Assembly: GCF_000312425.1 (NCBI RefSeq)
Contig: NZ_HE997181.1
Span: 1,795,829-1,859,828, forward strand
Direction of reading: 5' to 3'
Origin: Reyranella massiliensis 521
Lineage (GTDB): Bacteria; Pseudomonadota; Alphaproteobacteria; Reyranellales; Reyranellaceae
Length of the DNA: 64,000 nt
In this document: positions 40,093-48,772 of the stretch, one piece after another
Layout of the letters: each line of letters starts with the position of its first letter
How positions within the stretch are numbered: the stretch's first letter is position 1
Notes under the pieces: model-generated
The model's database searches: none
What the model was told of the DNA's origin: nothing
Seen by the model: only the letters and a program-made list of their open reading frames with translations
Translations under genes and position numbers: made by a program

Positions 40093-41275
40093 CACGCCAG
40101 GCCGTCGCGCCGGCCAGCAGCAGCAACAGGCCGGCCAGCAGGAACGGCGCGCCGGGCCACGGGCTGCCAGGCCGCGCGATGGAATACGCGAAGGTCAGGG
40201 AGAACAGAGCCGGGCCCACCAGCGACGACAGGCTGGCGAGGGACGTGTTCGCGCCCTGCAGCTGGCCCTGCTCGGAGGGGCCGACGAGCCGGCTCATCAG
40301 GCCGAGGGCGGCAGGACCCGAGAGCCCCCAGAACGCCATGACCGGCACGCCCGCCCAGAAGAGCATCCCTGTCGGCGCCAGCCCGTAGATCGCCATGCCG
40401 GCGGCGCCGCAGACGAGACCGGCAATCAGGGTGAGTCGTTCGCCGAGCCGGGTGACGGCCGGGCCGACCAGCGCGCCCTGGACGATGGCCGAGCAGATGC
40501 CGACCAGCGCCAGGGTCAGCCCGACCGTCTCTTCCTTCCAACCATAGCGATAGCCGGCATAGAGCACGAAAACGGTCGGCAGCACCTGATGGGCAAGGCC
40601 GCCCAGGAAATTGACGGCGGAGAGTCCGAGGAGCTGGGTGTGCGAGGCCAGCAGCCGCAGCGATCCCACCGGGTTCGCCCGCTTCCAGGCGAAGGCCATG
40701 CGTTTGTCCGGCGCCAGAGATTCCGGCAGCACGAACCAGCCGAAGGCCGCGTTGAGCAGCGTCGCCCCGGCGGCCACCCAGAAAGGCAGCCGCGGATCGA
40801 TGCCGCCCAGCAGGCCGCCGAGCGCTGGCCCCAGCACGAACCCCAGGCCGAAGCCGACGCCCACCAGCCCGAACGCCTTGGCGCGCGCCTCGGGCTTGGT
40901 GACGTCGGCGATATAGGCGAAGGCCGTGCTGATCGTGGCGGCGGTGATGCCCGAGATCACCCGGCCGATGAACAGCAGGACGAGCGAGGGTGCCAGCGCC
41001 ATGAAGATGTAATCGAGGCCGAGCCCCAGACAGGAGATCAGGATGATCGGCCGGCGGCCGAAGCGGTCGGACATCGCGCCCAGCAACGGCGAGAAGAGGA
41101 ACTGCATCAACCCCCAGACCGTGGCGAACACGCCGAAGACCTCGGCGGCGCCCGCCGTGTCGCCGTCCATGAAACCGAGCACGATCGTCGGCAGCACGGG
41201 AATCATGAGACCCAGCGACAGCACGTCGAGCGTCACGGTACAGAAGATGAAAGCTAGCGCCCGCCGGGTGTTCAT
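40055..41275 (-). CDS. TetA/TCR-type MFS efflux transporter
   Basis: 406 residues from ATG 41275, about 12 helices. L-M-I-P-V-L-P near residue 24 and the loop L-G-A-M-S-D-R-F-G-R-R-P are typical of the Tet/TCR subfamily of drug-proton antiporters; G-R-V-I-S-G-I-T-A-A-T in helix 4 is also characteristic. The upstream 46-residue extension in the same frame is rejected because it has no membrane or start features. The drug or metabolite exported is unknown. A tRNA-Pro gene lies upstream in the same direction. Confidence 0.87.
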   Translation of the reverse strand: MNTRRALAFIFCTVTLDVLSLGLMIPVLPTIVLGFMDGDTAGAAEVFGVFATVWGLMQFLFSPLLGAMSDRFGRRPIILISCLGLGLDYIFMALAPSLVLLFIGRVISGITAATISTAFAYIADVTKPEARAKAFGLVGVGFGLGFVLGPALGGLLGGIDPRLPFWVAAGATLLNAAFGWFVLPESLAPDKRMAFAWKRANPVGSLRLLASHTQLLGLSAVNFLGGLAHQVLPTVFVLYAGYRYGWKEETVGLTLALVGICSAIVQGALVGPAVTRLGERLTLIAGLVCGAAGMAIYGLAPTGMLFWAGVPVMAFWGLSGPAALGLMSRLVGPSEQGQLQGANTSLASLSSLVGPALFSLTFAYSIARPGSPWPGAPFLLAGLLLLLAGATAWRVTARPRPAGPPR

Positions 41276-41435
41276 TGCGCTTGTAGGTGCGACCCGCGGG
41301 CCGCCGACGCAAGGACGATCTTGCGGTGCTGCCTCGCCAACGCGGTCGCTGATTGCGCACCGAGCCGTGTCCGCCAGTGGCGGACGACAGGCTTCGACAG
41401 TGGGCCGCTGCACTCGAAAGAAACGGGAGGTTAGA

Positions 41436-41512
41436 TGGTCGGGGCGACAGGATTTGAACCTGCGACCCCCAGTCCCCCAGACTGATGCGCTACCAGGCTG
41501 CGCTACGCCCCG
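41436..41512 (-). tRNA. tRNA-Pro (anticodon GGG)
   Basis: 77-nt cloverleaf on the minus strand: acceptor CGGGGCG/CGCCCCG, D arm GCGC...GCGC, anticodon stem TCAGT/ACTGG around loop CTGGGGG (anticodon GGG), T arm GCAGG-TTCAAAT-CCTGT, and encoded ACCA 3' end. Complete and standard. Confidence 0.96.
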
Positions 41513-41619
41513 ACCGGATGCCTGGGCCTGTCGGCCCGCGGCACGGGGGCTTTAGCGCGAATAGCAGCGTTGCCGCAAGCCAACTTGCATCGATCCTTGC
41601 GTCGACAGATACAGGCACC

Positions 41620-42894
41620 ATGATCGATTCCGCCAGTCGCGTCCTGCTGTTCTCCTCCATCGGCCATGCCCTGATGCACATGATGACGGCTTTCTATGCC
41701 GTGATCGTGCTGACGCTGGCGGTTTCCTGGAACCTGCCGGCGGAGGACCTGCTGCGTCTCTACGCCCCGGCCACCGTCCTGCTGGGGATAATGTCGCTGC
41801 CGGCCGGCTGGGCCTCCGACCGCTTCGGCGCGCCGGTCATGATGGTCGTGATGTTCCTCGGCCTCGGCCTGTCCTCGATCGCCTGCGGCCTCGTGCCGAC
41901 CGGCGACACCTTCCTGCTGTCCCTGGCGCTCTGCGGCATCGGTACCTTCGGGGCGATCTACCATTCCGTCGGCATCGGCTGGGTCATCCGCACGGCCAAG
42001 GAGCAGGGGCACGCCATGGGCGTGAACGGCCTCTGGGGCAGCGCGGGTCTTGCGCTCTATGGCATCGTGCCGGGCGTGCTGATCACGCTCGCCTCGTGGC
42101 GCGCGGCCTTCATCGTGCCGGGCCTCGTCTGTCTCGCCGTGGGGGCGGTGCTTTTCGTGCAGATGCGGCAGGGCAAGGTCGGCGATCGCCCGATGCCGGC
42201 GACGCCCGGCGTCCAGGTGGGCCGCCGCGAGTTCTGGCGCGTCTTTTCCGTGCTGTCGGTGACGATGGCCCTGGAAGGCGTGATCTGGCAGGCCGTGATG
42301 TTCGGCGCGGCCCTGGTCTTCGAGGTGAAGCTGGCGCCCGAGATCAGCGCCCTGCGCGACGGGCTCGCCTCGTGGGGCGTGGCGACCAAGGTCGTGCTGT
42401 GGGTTGGGCTCGCGACCTCGATGATCTACGTCGTCTCGGGCTTTGCGCAGTACGCCCTGGGCCGGCGGGTCGTCGATCGCTATCCGCTGAAGGCGACCTA
42501 CATCGTGGCGTCGGCCTTGCAGATTGGCGCCATGCTCGCGCTGGCGATGGGCAATGGTTACGTGGCGCTGCTGGGCGCCATCGCGTCGGCGGTGCTGAGT
42601 GCGGCGGCCGGCCCGATCGAGAACATCCTGATCGCGCGCTACACGCCCAGCCGCTATCACGGGCTTGGTTTCGGTGCGAAGTTCGTCGTGGCCTTCGGGG
42701 CGGGGCCGCTCGCGATCCTGTTGATCGCCTGGGTTCGGGAAACGACGGGCAGTCTCGAACTGCTGTTCCTGGGGCTTGCCGCCACGTCGGTGGTGATAAC
42801 GCTGGTGGCGTTGCTGCTGCCGGGCAACGATCGCGGCCAGGAAGCCATCGTGCAAACGAAACGGCCGACGCCGCAACCGGCGCCGGCCGAGTAG
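41620..42894 (+). CDS. MFS transporter
   Basis: 424 residues from ATG 41620 with about 12 helices. The upstream in-frame extension to 41485 overlaps the tRNA-Pro gene and is rejected. The first-loop motif is A-G-W-A-S-D-R-F-G-A-P. It has long stretches of small hydrophobic residues and a short charged C-terminal tail. Substrate unknown. It is encoded divergently from the tRNA and convergently toward the GST gene. Confidence 0.85.
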   Translation: MIDSASRVLLFSSIGHALMHMMTAFYAVIVLTLAVSWNLPAEDLLRLYAPATVLLGIMSLPAGWASDRFGAPVMMVVMFLGLGLSSIACGLVPTGDTFLLSLALCGIGTFGAIYHSVGIGWVIRTAKEQGHAMGVNGLWGSAGLALYGIVPGVLITLASWRAAFIVPGLVCLAVGAVLFVQMRQGKVGDRPMPATPGVQVGRREFWRVFSVLSVTMALEGVIWQAVMFGAALVFEVKLAPEISALRDGLASWGVATKVVLWVGLATSMIYVVSGFAQYALGRRVVDRYPLKATYIVASALQIGAMLALAMGNGYVALLGAIASAVLSAAAGPIENILIARYTPSRYHGLGFGAKFVVAFGAGPLAILLIAWVRETTGSLELLFLGLAATSVVITLVALLLPGNDRGQEAIVQTKRPTPQPAPAE

Positions 42895-42913
42895 CAGGTT
42901 CGTTGCGGGTCGC

Positions 42914-43522
42914 TTACTTGGTGCCGCGGGCGGCCTTGTAGCCCGGCCGCGCCAGGCAGCGGTCGAGCCAGGCGCCGGCATTGGGGAATGGGGTGAAGTC
43001 GAACTTGATCGGCTTGGCCCAGCTGCAGATCGACGCAAGGTTCAGGTCGGCCACCGTGAAGGTCGAGCCCAGCAGGTAGTCGCGGCCCTCCAGGGCGCCG
43101 TTCAGCACGGCGAAGGGCTTGGGCAGCGCCTTCTGCGCTTCCGCGACCGCCTCCGGCTTACGCTTGTCCGGCGCAGTCATGAACATGTCGATCAGGATCG
43201 TGAGCAGATGGCGCTCGACTTCCGTCATGCCCCAGAAGCTCCACTGCCAGACGAGCGCCTGGTCCTCGAGGCTCGACGGCATGAAGCCGTCCTTGCCGTG
43301 CTTGGCCGCAAGGTAGAGGTTGATCGCCATCGACTCGAAGAGCTTGAAGTCGCCGTCGGCCAGCGCCGGCACCTTGCCGTTGGGATTGACCTTCAGAAAC
43401 TCGGCGCCCTTGAGATCCTTCATCTCCACCGCGACGTGCTCGAACGGAATGCCGAGTTCGTGCACGATCCACAAAGCACGGGCGGCGCGGGATGCGGTAG
43501 GCCCGTAGATCTTGACAGTCAC
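42914..43522 (-). CDS. Glutathione S-transferase
   Basis: 202 residues from GTG 43522, chosen because G-G-G-A-G-A lies 6 bases upstream. The N-terminal thioredoxin-like domain has I-Y-G-P-T-A-S-R-A-A-R-A-L-W (active-site Ser region), N-P-N-G-K-V-P-A-L and F-E-S-M-A-I-N-L-Y (glutathione-binding Glu-Ser), followed by an all-helical C-terminal domain with T-V-A-D-L-N-L-A-S. It would conjugate or reduce substrates with glutathione. It follows the metY-like gene by 99 bases on the same strand. Confidence 0.9.
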   Translation of the reverse strand: MTVKIYGPTASRAARALWIVHELGIPFEHVAVEMKDLKGAEFLKVNPNGKVPALADGDFKLFESMAINLYLAAKHGKDGFMPSSLEDQALVWQWSFWGMTEVERHLLTILIDMFMTAPDKRKPEAVAEAQKALPKPFAVLNGALEGRDYLLGSTFTVADLNLASICSWAKPIKFDFTPFPNAGAWLDRCLARPGYKAARGTK

Positions 43523-43621
43523 TGATAGTCTCCCCGATCTCAAAAACAAGGCGGACGATAGAGCAGCCGGTACCGCCGGTCTAACGCTCTATTCCGCTAG
43601 TCTTTATGTCGTGCCGATTCC

Positions 43622-44911
43622 CTACGAAGTCGCCTTGGCGAGGGCCTGATCGAGATCGGCGATGATGTCGCTGGCGGTCTCGATGCCGATCGACAGCCGC
43701 AGCACGTCGGGGCCGGCGCCGGCGGCGACCCGCTGCTCGTCGGAGAGCTGGCGATGCGTCGTCGAAGCGGGGTGGATGATCAGGCTCTTGGCGTCGCCGA
43801 TATTGGCGAGGTGCGAGAAGAGTTCGACATTGTCGACGACCTTCACGCCGACCTCGTAGCCGCCCTTGACGCCGAAGGTAAAGACCGAGCCCGCGCCCTT
43901 GGGCAGGTACTTCTTGGCGAGCGCATTGTACTTGTTGGAGGGCAGGCCGGCGTAGTTCACCCAGGCCACCGCAGGATGCTTCTCCAGATGCTGTGCGACG
44001 GCGAGCGCATTGGCGCAATGGCGTTCCATGCGCAGGCCCAGCGTCTCGATGCCGAGCATGGTGAGCCAGGCGTTGAACGGCGCCTGCGAGGGGCCGAGAT
44101 CGCGCAGGCCGACGGCGTGGCTGTGGAAGGTGTAGGCCATGTCGCCGAAGGTTTCGTAGAAGTTCAGCCCGTGATAGGCGGGCTCGGGGCCGGCGAGGCT
44201 CGGGAACTTGCCGCCCTTGGACCAGTCGAACTTGCCGGAATCCACAATCGCGCCGCCCATCGACGTGCCGGTGCCGCTCAGGAACTTCGTGGTGGAGTGC
44301 ACGACCAGGGTCGCGCCGTAGTCGATCGGCCGGCACAGCCAGGGCGTCGCCAAGGTATTGTCGACCAGCAGCGGCACGCCGGCATCCTCGGCGATGCGGG
44401 CGATCGCCTCGATGTCGCTGATCACGCCGCCGGGATTGGCGAGGCTTTCGATGAAGAAGGCCTTGGTGTTGTCCGTCACCGCGCGCTTGAAGTTGTCCGG
44501 CTGGTCGGCGTCGACGACGTTCGCCTTCCAGCCGAACTTCGGATAGGTGTTCTTCATCTGCTGTAGCGAGCCGCCATAGAGGCGGGAGGCGGCGACGATC
44601 TCGGCGCCGGGCGACATCAGCGGGAAGAGGCCGAGCACCTGTGCGGCATGGCCGGAGGAGGCGACGGTGCAGCCGCGGCCACCTTCCAAGGAGGCGATGC
44701 GCGTCTCGAGCGCAGCATTCGTCGGATTGGTCAGGCGCGAGTAGATGAAGCCCACCGTCTGGAGGTTGAAGAGCGCGGCGGCGTGGTCGGCATCTTCGAA
44801 GACATAGGCGGTGGTCTGGTAAATCGGTTGCGCGCGCGCGCCGGTGGCGGGATCGGGGGCGGCGCCTGCATGCACAGACAGGGTTTCGAAACCGTATTGC
44901 TTGTCGCTCAC
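43622..44911 (-). CDS. metY: O-acetylhomoserine sulfhydrylase-like PLP enzyme
   Basis: About 429 residues from GTG 44911 (G-G-A-G-A-G 6 bases upstream); a second GTG at 44923 would add 4 residues. Cys/Met-metabolism PLP family: the PLP Lys is K209 in V-H-S-T-T-K-F-L-S-G-T-G, and S-R-L-T-N-P-T and V-A-S-S-G-H-A-A are present. The length (about 430) and the Q-T-T-A-Y-V-F start favour O-acetylhomoserine sulfhydrylase, which makes homocysteine from sulfide, over cystathionine synthase (about 380). No SAM riboswitch was recognised in the 90-base gap upstream. Confidence 0.9.
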   Translation of the reverse strand: MSDKQYGFETLSVHAGAAPDPATGARAQPIYQTTAYVFEDADHAAALFNLQTVGFIYSRLTNPTNAALETRIASLEGGRGCTVASSGHAAQVLGLFPLMSPGAEIVAASRLYGGSLQQMKNTYPKFGWKANVVDADQPDNFKRAVTDNTKAFFIESLANPGGVISDIEAIARIAEDAGVPLLVDNTLATPWLCRPIDYGATLVVHSTTKFLSGTGTSMGGAIVDSGKFDWSKGGKFPSLAGPEPAYHGLNFYETFGDMAYTFHSHAVGLRDLGPSQAPFNAWLTMLGIETLGLRMERHCANALAVAQHLEKHPAVAWVNYAGLPSNKYNALAKKYLPKGAGSVFTFGVKGGYEVGVKVVDNVELFSHLANIGDAKSLIIHPASTTHRQLSDEQRVAAGAGPDVLRLSIGIETASDIIADLDQALAKATS

Positions 44912-44938
44912 TGAACTCTCCACGACCAGGGCTTGGAA

Positions 44939-44957
44939 AGGCGGACAATGTCCGCCT
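44939..44957 (-). terminator. Probable terminator of Liv system 2
   Basis: 8-bp stem AGGCGGAC / GTCCGCCT with a 3-nt loop, 46 bases after the livF stop on the minus strand, followed by only TTCC, so the T-run is weak. It separates the transporter operon from the metY-like gene. Confidence 0.5.
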
Positions 44958-45002
44958 GGATCTGAAGCCTCAAATTGGCCGCGCCTGCCTCAGCCGTCAA
45001 AT

Positions 45003-45698
45003 CTAGACCTCCAGCCACTCCTTCCTGATTGTCGCATCGGCGCTCAACGAGGCCGGTGTCCCCTCGAAGACGACACGACCATGGCCCATGACATAGACTC
45101 GCCGGGAGATGTCGAGTGCAATCGTGAGCTTCTGTTCTACGAGCAGGATGGACACGCCTCGTTCCGAGATGCGCCGCAACAGGTCGGCCACCAGTTCCAC
45201 CATTCTCGGCGCCAGCCCCTCGGTCGGTTCGTCGACCATGATCAGATCGGGATCGCCCATCAGTGTCCGGCAGATCGTCAGCATCTGTTGTTCGCCACCC
45301 GAAAGTACTCCAGCCGAGACCTCGGCGCGTTCCTCGAGCCGGGGAAACAGGGCGAACATGTCCTGCATCGACCACCGGCCCTGCGCATGTCGCTTCTTCT
45401 GCCCGAGCAGGAGGTTCTCGCGCACGGTCAATCCCGGGAAGATGTCGCGATTCTCCGGTACGTATCCCACGCCAAGACGCGCGATTTCGTACGACTTCAG
45501 TCCCAGAATGTCGCGGCCCTTGAAGCGGATCGTGCCGGTACAGACGACATCGCCCATGATCGCTTTGATTGTCGTCGATCGTCCAACGCCATTGCGTCCA
45601 AGGAGAGTGACGATCTCGCCTTCTGTCAGGTGAAGATCGACACCCTGCAGAACGTGGCTCTTGCCGTAGTAGGCGTGGACATCCTGGAGTTCGAGCAT
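45003..45698 (-). CDS. livF: ABC transporter ATP-binding protein (LivF), system 2, altered Walker A
   Basis: 231 residues. LivF features V-P-E-N-R-D-I-F-P-G, signature L-S-G-G-E-Q-Q-M-L-T and Walker B L-I-M-V-D-E-P-T-E-G-L are intact, but Walker A reads G-R-N-G-V-G-R-S-T (34-42): Arg40 replaces the near-invariant Lys (codon CGA at 45579-45581). The other two LivF proteins in this window keep Lys. Activity of this site is therefore uncertain; the partner LivG is normal. ATG 45698 overlaps the livG stop (TGATG). Confidence 0.9.
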   Translation of the reverse strand: MLELQDVHAYYGKSHVLQGVDLHLTEGEIVTLLGRNGVGRSTTIKAIMGDVVCTGTIRFKGRDILGLKSYEIARLGVGYVPENRDIFPGLTVRENLLLGQKKRHAQGRWSMQDMFALFPRLEERAEVSAGVLSGGEQQMLTICRTLMGDPDLIMVDEPTEGLAPRMVELVADLLRRISERGVSILLVEQKLTIALDISRRVYVMGHGRVVFEGTPASLSADATIRKEWLEV

Positions 45699-46456
45699 CA
45701 GTGGGCAGCCCCCGCCGTTCCAAGATAGGCATCTTGGACGGCTTTACTGGCTCGAATCTCGCTGGCGGTTCCGGTGGCAATGATCTCGCCATAGACAAGG
45801 ACCGAGATTCGGTCCGCAAGATCGAACACCACACCCATGTCATGCTCCACCATGACAAGGGTCTTGCCGACCGTGACTTCACGAATCAGATCGATCGTCC
45901 GGCGGGTTTCGCTGTGGCTCATGCCTGCCGTCGGTTCGTCGAGCAGAACGACATCGGCACCACCGGCGATCGCGATGCCGATTTCCAGCGCCCTCTGGTC
46001 GGCATAGCTCAGGACTCCCGCCAGGGCGTCGCGGCGCCCGCTCAATCCGGTGCGGGTCAGCACGTCTTCGACTTTCGCCGAAACATCGCTCAGGCGATCC
46101 GCCCAGCGCCAGAAGCAGTAGCGATAGCCGGTCGACCAGAGCAGCGCACAGCGGATGTTCTCGGACACCGAAAGGCGTGGAAACAGGTTGGATACCTGGA
46201 AGCTGCGCGACAGCCCCCGGCGATTGATTGCCGACGGCTTGAGGTTCGTGATGTCGTGACCGTGAAGGGCGACCGTGCCGCCGCTCGGTGGAAAGCGGCC
46301 GCTGATCAAATGGAAGAGTGTCGACTTGCCCGCGCCGTTAGGGCCGATGATGGCATGGCGCTCGCCGGCGACGACGGACAGCGACACGCCTCGGATGATG
46401 GATGTCTTGCCGAAATCCTTCCGGAGATCGGTGAGGACGAGAGCCGGCTCCCTCAT
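45698..46456 (-). CDS. livG: ABC transporter ATP-binding protein (LivG), system 2
   Basis: 252 residues from ATG 46456. Walker A G-P-N-G-A-G-K-S-T (38-46), the variant signature L-S-Y-A-D-Q-R-A-L-E-I, Walker B V-V-L-L-D-E-P-T-A-G-M and H-loop E-H-D-M. The start overlaps the livM stop (ATGA). The long in-frame upstream extension to 46843 lies inside livM and is rejected. Confidence 0.91.
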   Translation of the reverse strand: MREPALVLTDLRKDFGKTSIIRGVSLSVVAGERHAIIGPNGAGKSTLFHLISGRFPPSGGTVALHGHDITNLKPSAINRRGLSRSFQVSNLFPRLSVSENIRCALLWSTGYRYCFWRWADRLSDVSAKVEDVLTRTGLSGRRDALAGVLSYADQRALEIGIAIAGGADVVLLDEPTAGMSHSETRRTIDLIREVTVGKTLVMVEHDMGVVFDLADRISVLVYGEIIATGTASEIRASKAVQDAYLGTAGAAH

Positions 46457-47718
46457 GGCGCTGCCTTGCGCAAACGGCTGTCGATCTCGTTCCAGGCCCC
46501 ACCGACCAACGGCCAGGTGCGGCGGAACAGAAGAAACCCGCAGACGGTGACAACGATCGCGACGCCCCAGGCCAGAGGCTGCGCAGTATCGACCTGGATC
46601 CAGAAGATGCGCAGCAACGGCCCTTCGTGCGCGTTGAGCGTGACGTGATAGTTCATCTCCAGCAACGCGATGGCGCCGACGGCCAATACGGAACCAGCGG
46701 CCGCGCTCACCAGATATGACGGGATCAGGCGATGCAGAATCCGCGCTCGCAGCGGCGGCAGGTGCCGTTCGATCAGGCCTGCGATCCCGGTCGGGGCGAA
46801 CAATACCGTGATCACGAACAACAGTCCCAGATAGAGCAGCCATGCCGGGGTGACATCGCTCAGGGAAAGCTGGATCAGGCTGATCACGATGGCGCCGATG
46901 ATCGGCCCGTAGAAGAAGCCCGCACCTCCGATGTAGGTCATGATCAAGACTGAGCCGGAGGCGGCCGTCGACAGATTGGTCGCCGTCATGATTTCGTAGT
47001 TGATGGCGGCCAGGCCGCCAGCGACGCCTGCGAAGAAGGCCGAGATGATGAACGACAGCAGCCGGACGACTTGCGGGCTATAGCCGATGAATTCCGCCCG
47101 TTCCGGATTGTCGCGGACCGCTGCGGCCATGCGTCCGAGCGGCGTGCGCGTGAATGCGTACATGGTGACGGCAGACAGCACGCCCCAAGCCACGATCAGG
47201 TAGTAGACCTGGATCTGCGGTATCAGGTCGATGCCGAACAACGGCGGCCCGACGCTGCGATCCGTCGTGACGCCCGACTCGCCACCGAAGAAGCTCTCCA
47301 GGATCAGGGACGAGGCGGCCACCAGCTCGGCGATGGCCAGCGATATCATCGCAAACGCCGTCCCGTGACGCCTGGTCGACAGGATGCCGAAGAGCAGGCC
47401 GAACGCCGCTCCGGCGAGCCCGGCGAAAAGCGGGACGATGAGCACGGGTATCGGCAATTGGTGCCGGCCGATCAGATTGATCAGATGGATGGCCGCGAAC
47501 CCGCTCAGGCCGAAGTAGACGGCATGACCGAACGAGAGCAGCCCCGTCTGACCCAGCAGAATGTTGTAGGAGAGGGCGAAGACGATGGTGATGCCGATCA
47601 GGCACATCTTCGTCAGTGCGGTCTTCGAAGGAATGAGGTCCGGCAGCAGCAGTGCCAGCATGATCGCCAGGAACCAGACAATGGGTCCGGCGCGCCGGCC
47701 GAGCGAAAGGGCGGTCAT
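46453..47718 (-). CDS. livM: ABC permease (LivM), system 2, with C-terminal extension
   Basis: 421 residues. The core (to about residue 315) has the LivM helices with A-L-S-Y-N-I-L-L-G-Q-T-G-L-L-S-F-G-H-A-V-Y-F-G-L-S-type order and the cytoplasmic A-A-V-R-D-N-P-E-R-A-E-F-I-G loop. About 100 further residues carry two extra hydrophobic segments, Y-L-V-S-A-A-A-G-S-V-L-A-V-G and L-A-W-G-V-A-I-V-V-T-V-C-G, separated by a polar stretch, which is not usual for LivM. Overlaps livG start and livH stop by 4 bases each. Confidence 0.9.
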   Translation of the reverse strand: MTALSLGRRAGPIVWFLAIMLALLLPDLIPSKTALTKMCLIGITIVFALSYNILLGQTGLLSFGHAVYFGLSGFAAIHLINLIGRHQLPIPVLIVPLFAGLAGAAFGLLFGILSTRRHGTAFAMISLAIAELVAASSLILESFFGGESGVTTDRSVGPPLFGIDLIPQIQVYYLIVAWGVLSAVTMYAFTRTPLGRMAAAVRDNPERAEFIGYSPQVVRLLSFIISAFFAGVAGGLAAINYEIMTATNLSTAASGSVLIMTYIGGAGFFYGPIIGAIVISLIQLSLSDVTPAWLLYLGLLFVITVLFAPTGIAGLIERHLPPLRARILHRLIPSYLVSAAAGSVLAVGAIALLEMNYHVTLNAHEGPLLRIFWIQVDTAQPLAWGVAIVVTVCGFLLFRRTWPLVGGAWNEIDSRLRKAAP

Positions 47719-48665
47719 ACGTCGCGACTCCCGAAGAGGCCGCGGGGGCGCACGACCAGCATCACCAGAAGCATCAGGTAGGGCAGGATCGGGGCAATCT
47801 GGGCGATCGTCGTATGCTGGATGTCGCCGAGCACGTTGCCAGCCTTGGCGTCAACGCCGATTGCCTTGATGAAATCGTCGAGAGACACGTCCATGACGAC
47901 GGCGAATGTCTGGACGAGCCCGATCAGAAGCGATGCCAGCAGGGCGCCAGGCAGCGATCCCAATCCGCCGATGACCACGACCGTGAAGAGGATGGCTCCG
48001 AGCGCTCCCGCCATGTTGGGGGAGGTCACAAAGATGGGGCCGCCGATGACACCGGCGAGGCCTGCCAATCCGGCGCCGACGCCGAAGACCAGCATGAAGA
48101 CTTGCGGCACATTGTGGCCGAGCATGCCGACCATGTTCGGATGGGTGAGGGCGGCGCGTATGACGAGGCCAATCCGCGACCGGGAGAGGATCGCGAACAG
48201 TCCGACGAAGATCGCCACGGCGAGCAGCAGCACGAAGATGCGGTAGGCCGGGTAGGGGGTGTCGAACAGGCGGAACAACGGAAAGTCGAGTTCCGGAGGA
48301 ACCCTATAGGGCACGCCGATCCGTCCCCAGATCATCTGAACGGCTTCCTGGATCATGAAGGCGATGCCGAATGTGAAGAGCAGCTCTGAAACGTGCCCGT
48401 GCTGATGGACGCGCCGCAGGCCGTATCGTTCGAGCAAGGCGCCGCCGAGCCCGAGCGCCAGCGGTCCGAGTATGAGGGCCGGCAGGAAGCCGATCGTTTT
48501 CGATATCTGGTAACCGAGATAGGCCCCCAGCATGTACATGCTGGCGTGAGCCAGGTTGAGCACCCCCATCATGCCGAAGATGAGCGTGAGGCCGCTGGCA
48601 AGCATGAACAGCAGCATCCCGTAGATGACGCCGTTCAGGGTCGAAATAGCGAGTTGTTCCAGCAA
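47715..48665 (-). CDS. livH: ABC permease (LivH), system 2
   Basis: 316 residues with about eight helices. S-T-L-N-G-V-I-Y-G-M-L-L-F-M-L-A-S-G-L-T-L-I-F-G and L-N-L-A-H-A-S-M-Y-M near the N-terminus and the I-G-G-L-G-S-L-P-G-A-L segment are LivH signatures. It follows the binding-protein gene by about 107 bases on the minus strand. Confidence 0.91.
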   Translation of the reverse strand: MLEQLAISTLNGVIYGMLLFMLASGLTLIFGMMGVLNLAHASMYMLGAYLGYQISKTIGFLPALILGPLALGLGGALLERYGLRRVHQHGHVSELLFTFGIAFMIQEAVQMIWGRIGVPYRVPPELDFPLFRLFDTPYPAYRIFVLLLAVAIFVGLFAILSRSRIGLVIRAALTHPNMVGMLGHNVPQVFMLVFGVGAGLAGLAGVIGGPIFVTSPNMAGALGAILFTVVVIGGLGSLPGALLASLLIGLVQTFAVVMDVSLDDFIKAIGVDAKAGNVLGDIQHTTIAQIAPILPYLMLLVMLVVRPRGLFGSRDV

Positions 48666-48772
48666 AGCCGTCGTCCAGGCGAGGGTACAGGCAAGGAAGG
48701 GAAAGCGCAGTGTGGGCTGCAGGCCGCCGCGGCCGGGCCGTGGGATCGGCCGTCCGCGGCGGAGCAGTCAGT

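Noticed and set aside
44912..45002. SAM-responsive riboswitch upstream of the metY-like gene
   Set aside because: No SAM-II or SAM-I conserved core could be recognised; the gap contains the transporter terminator hairpin.
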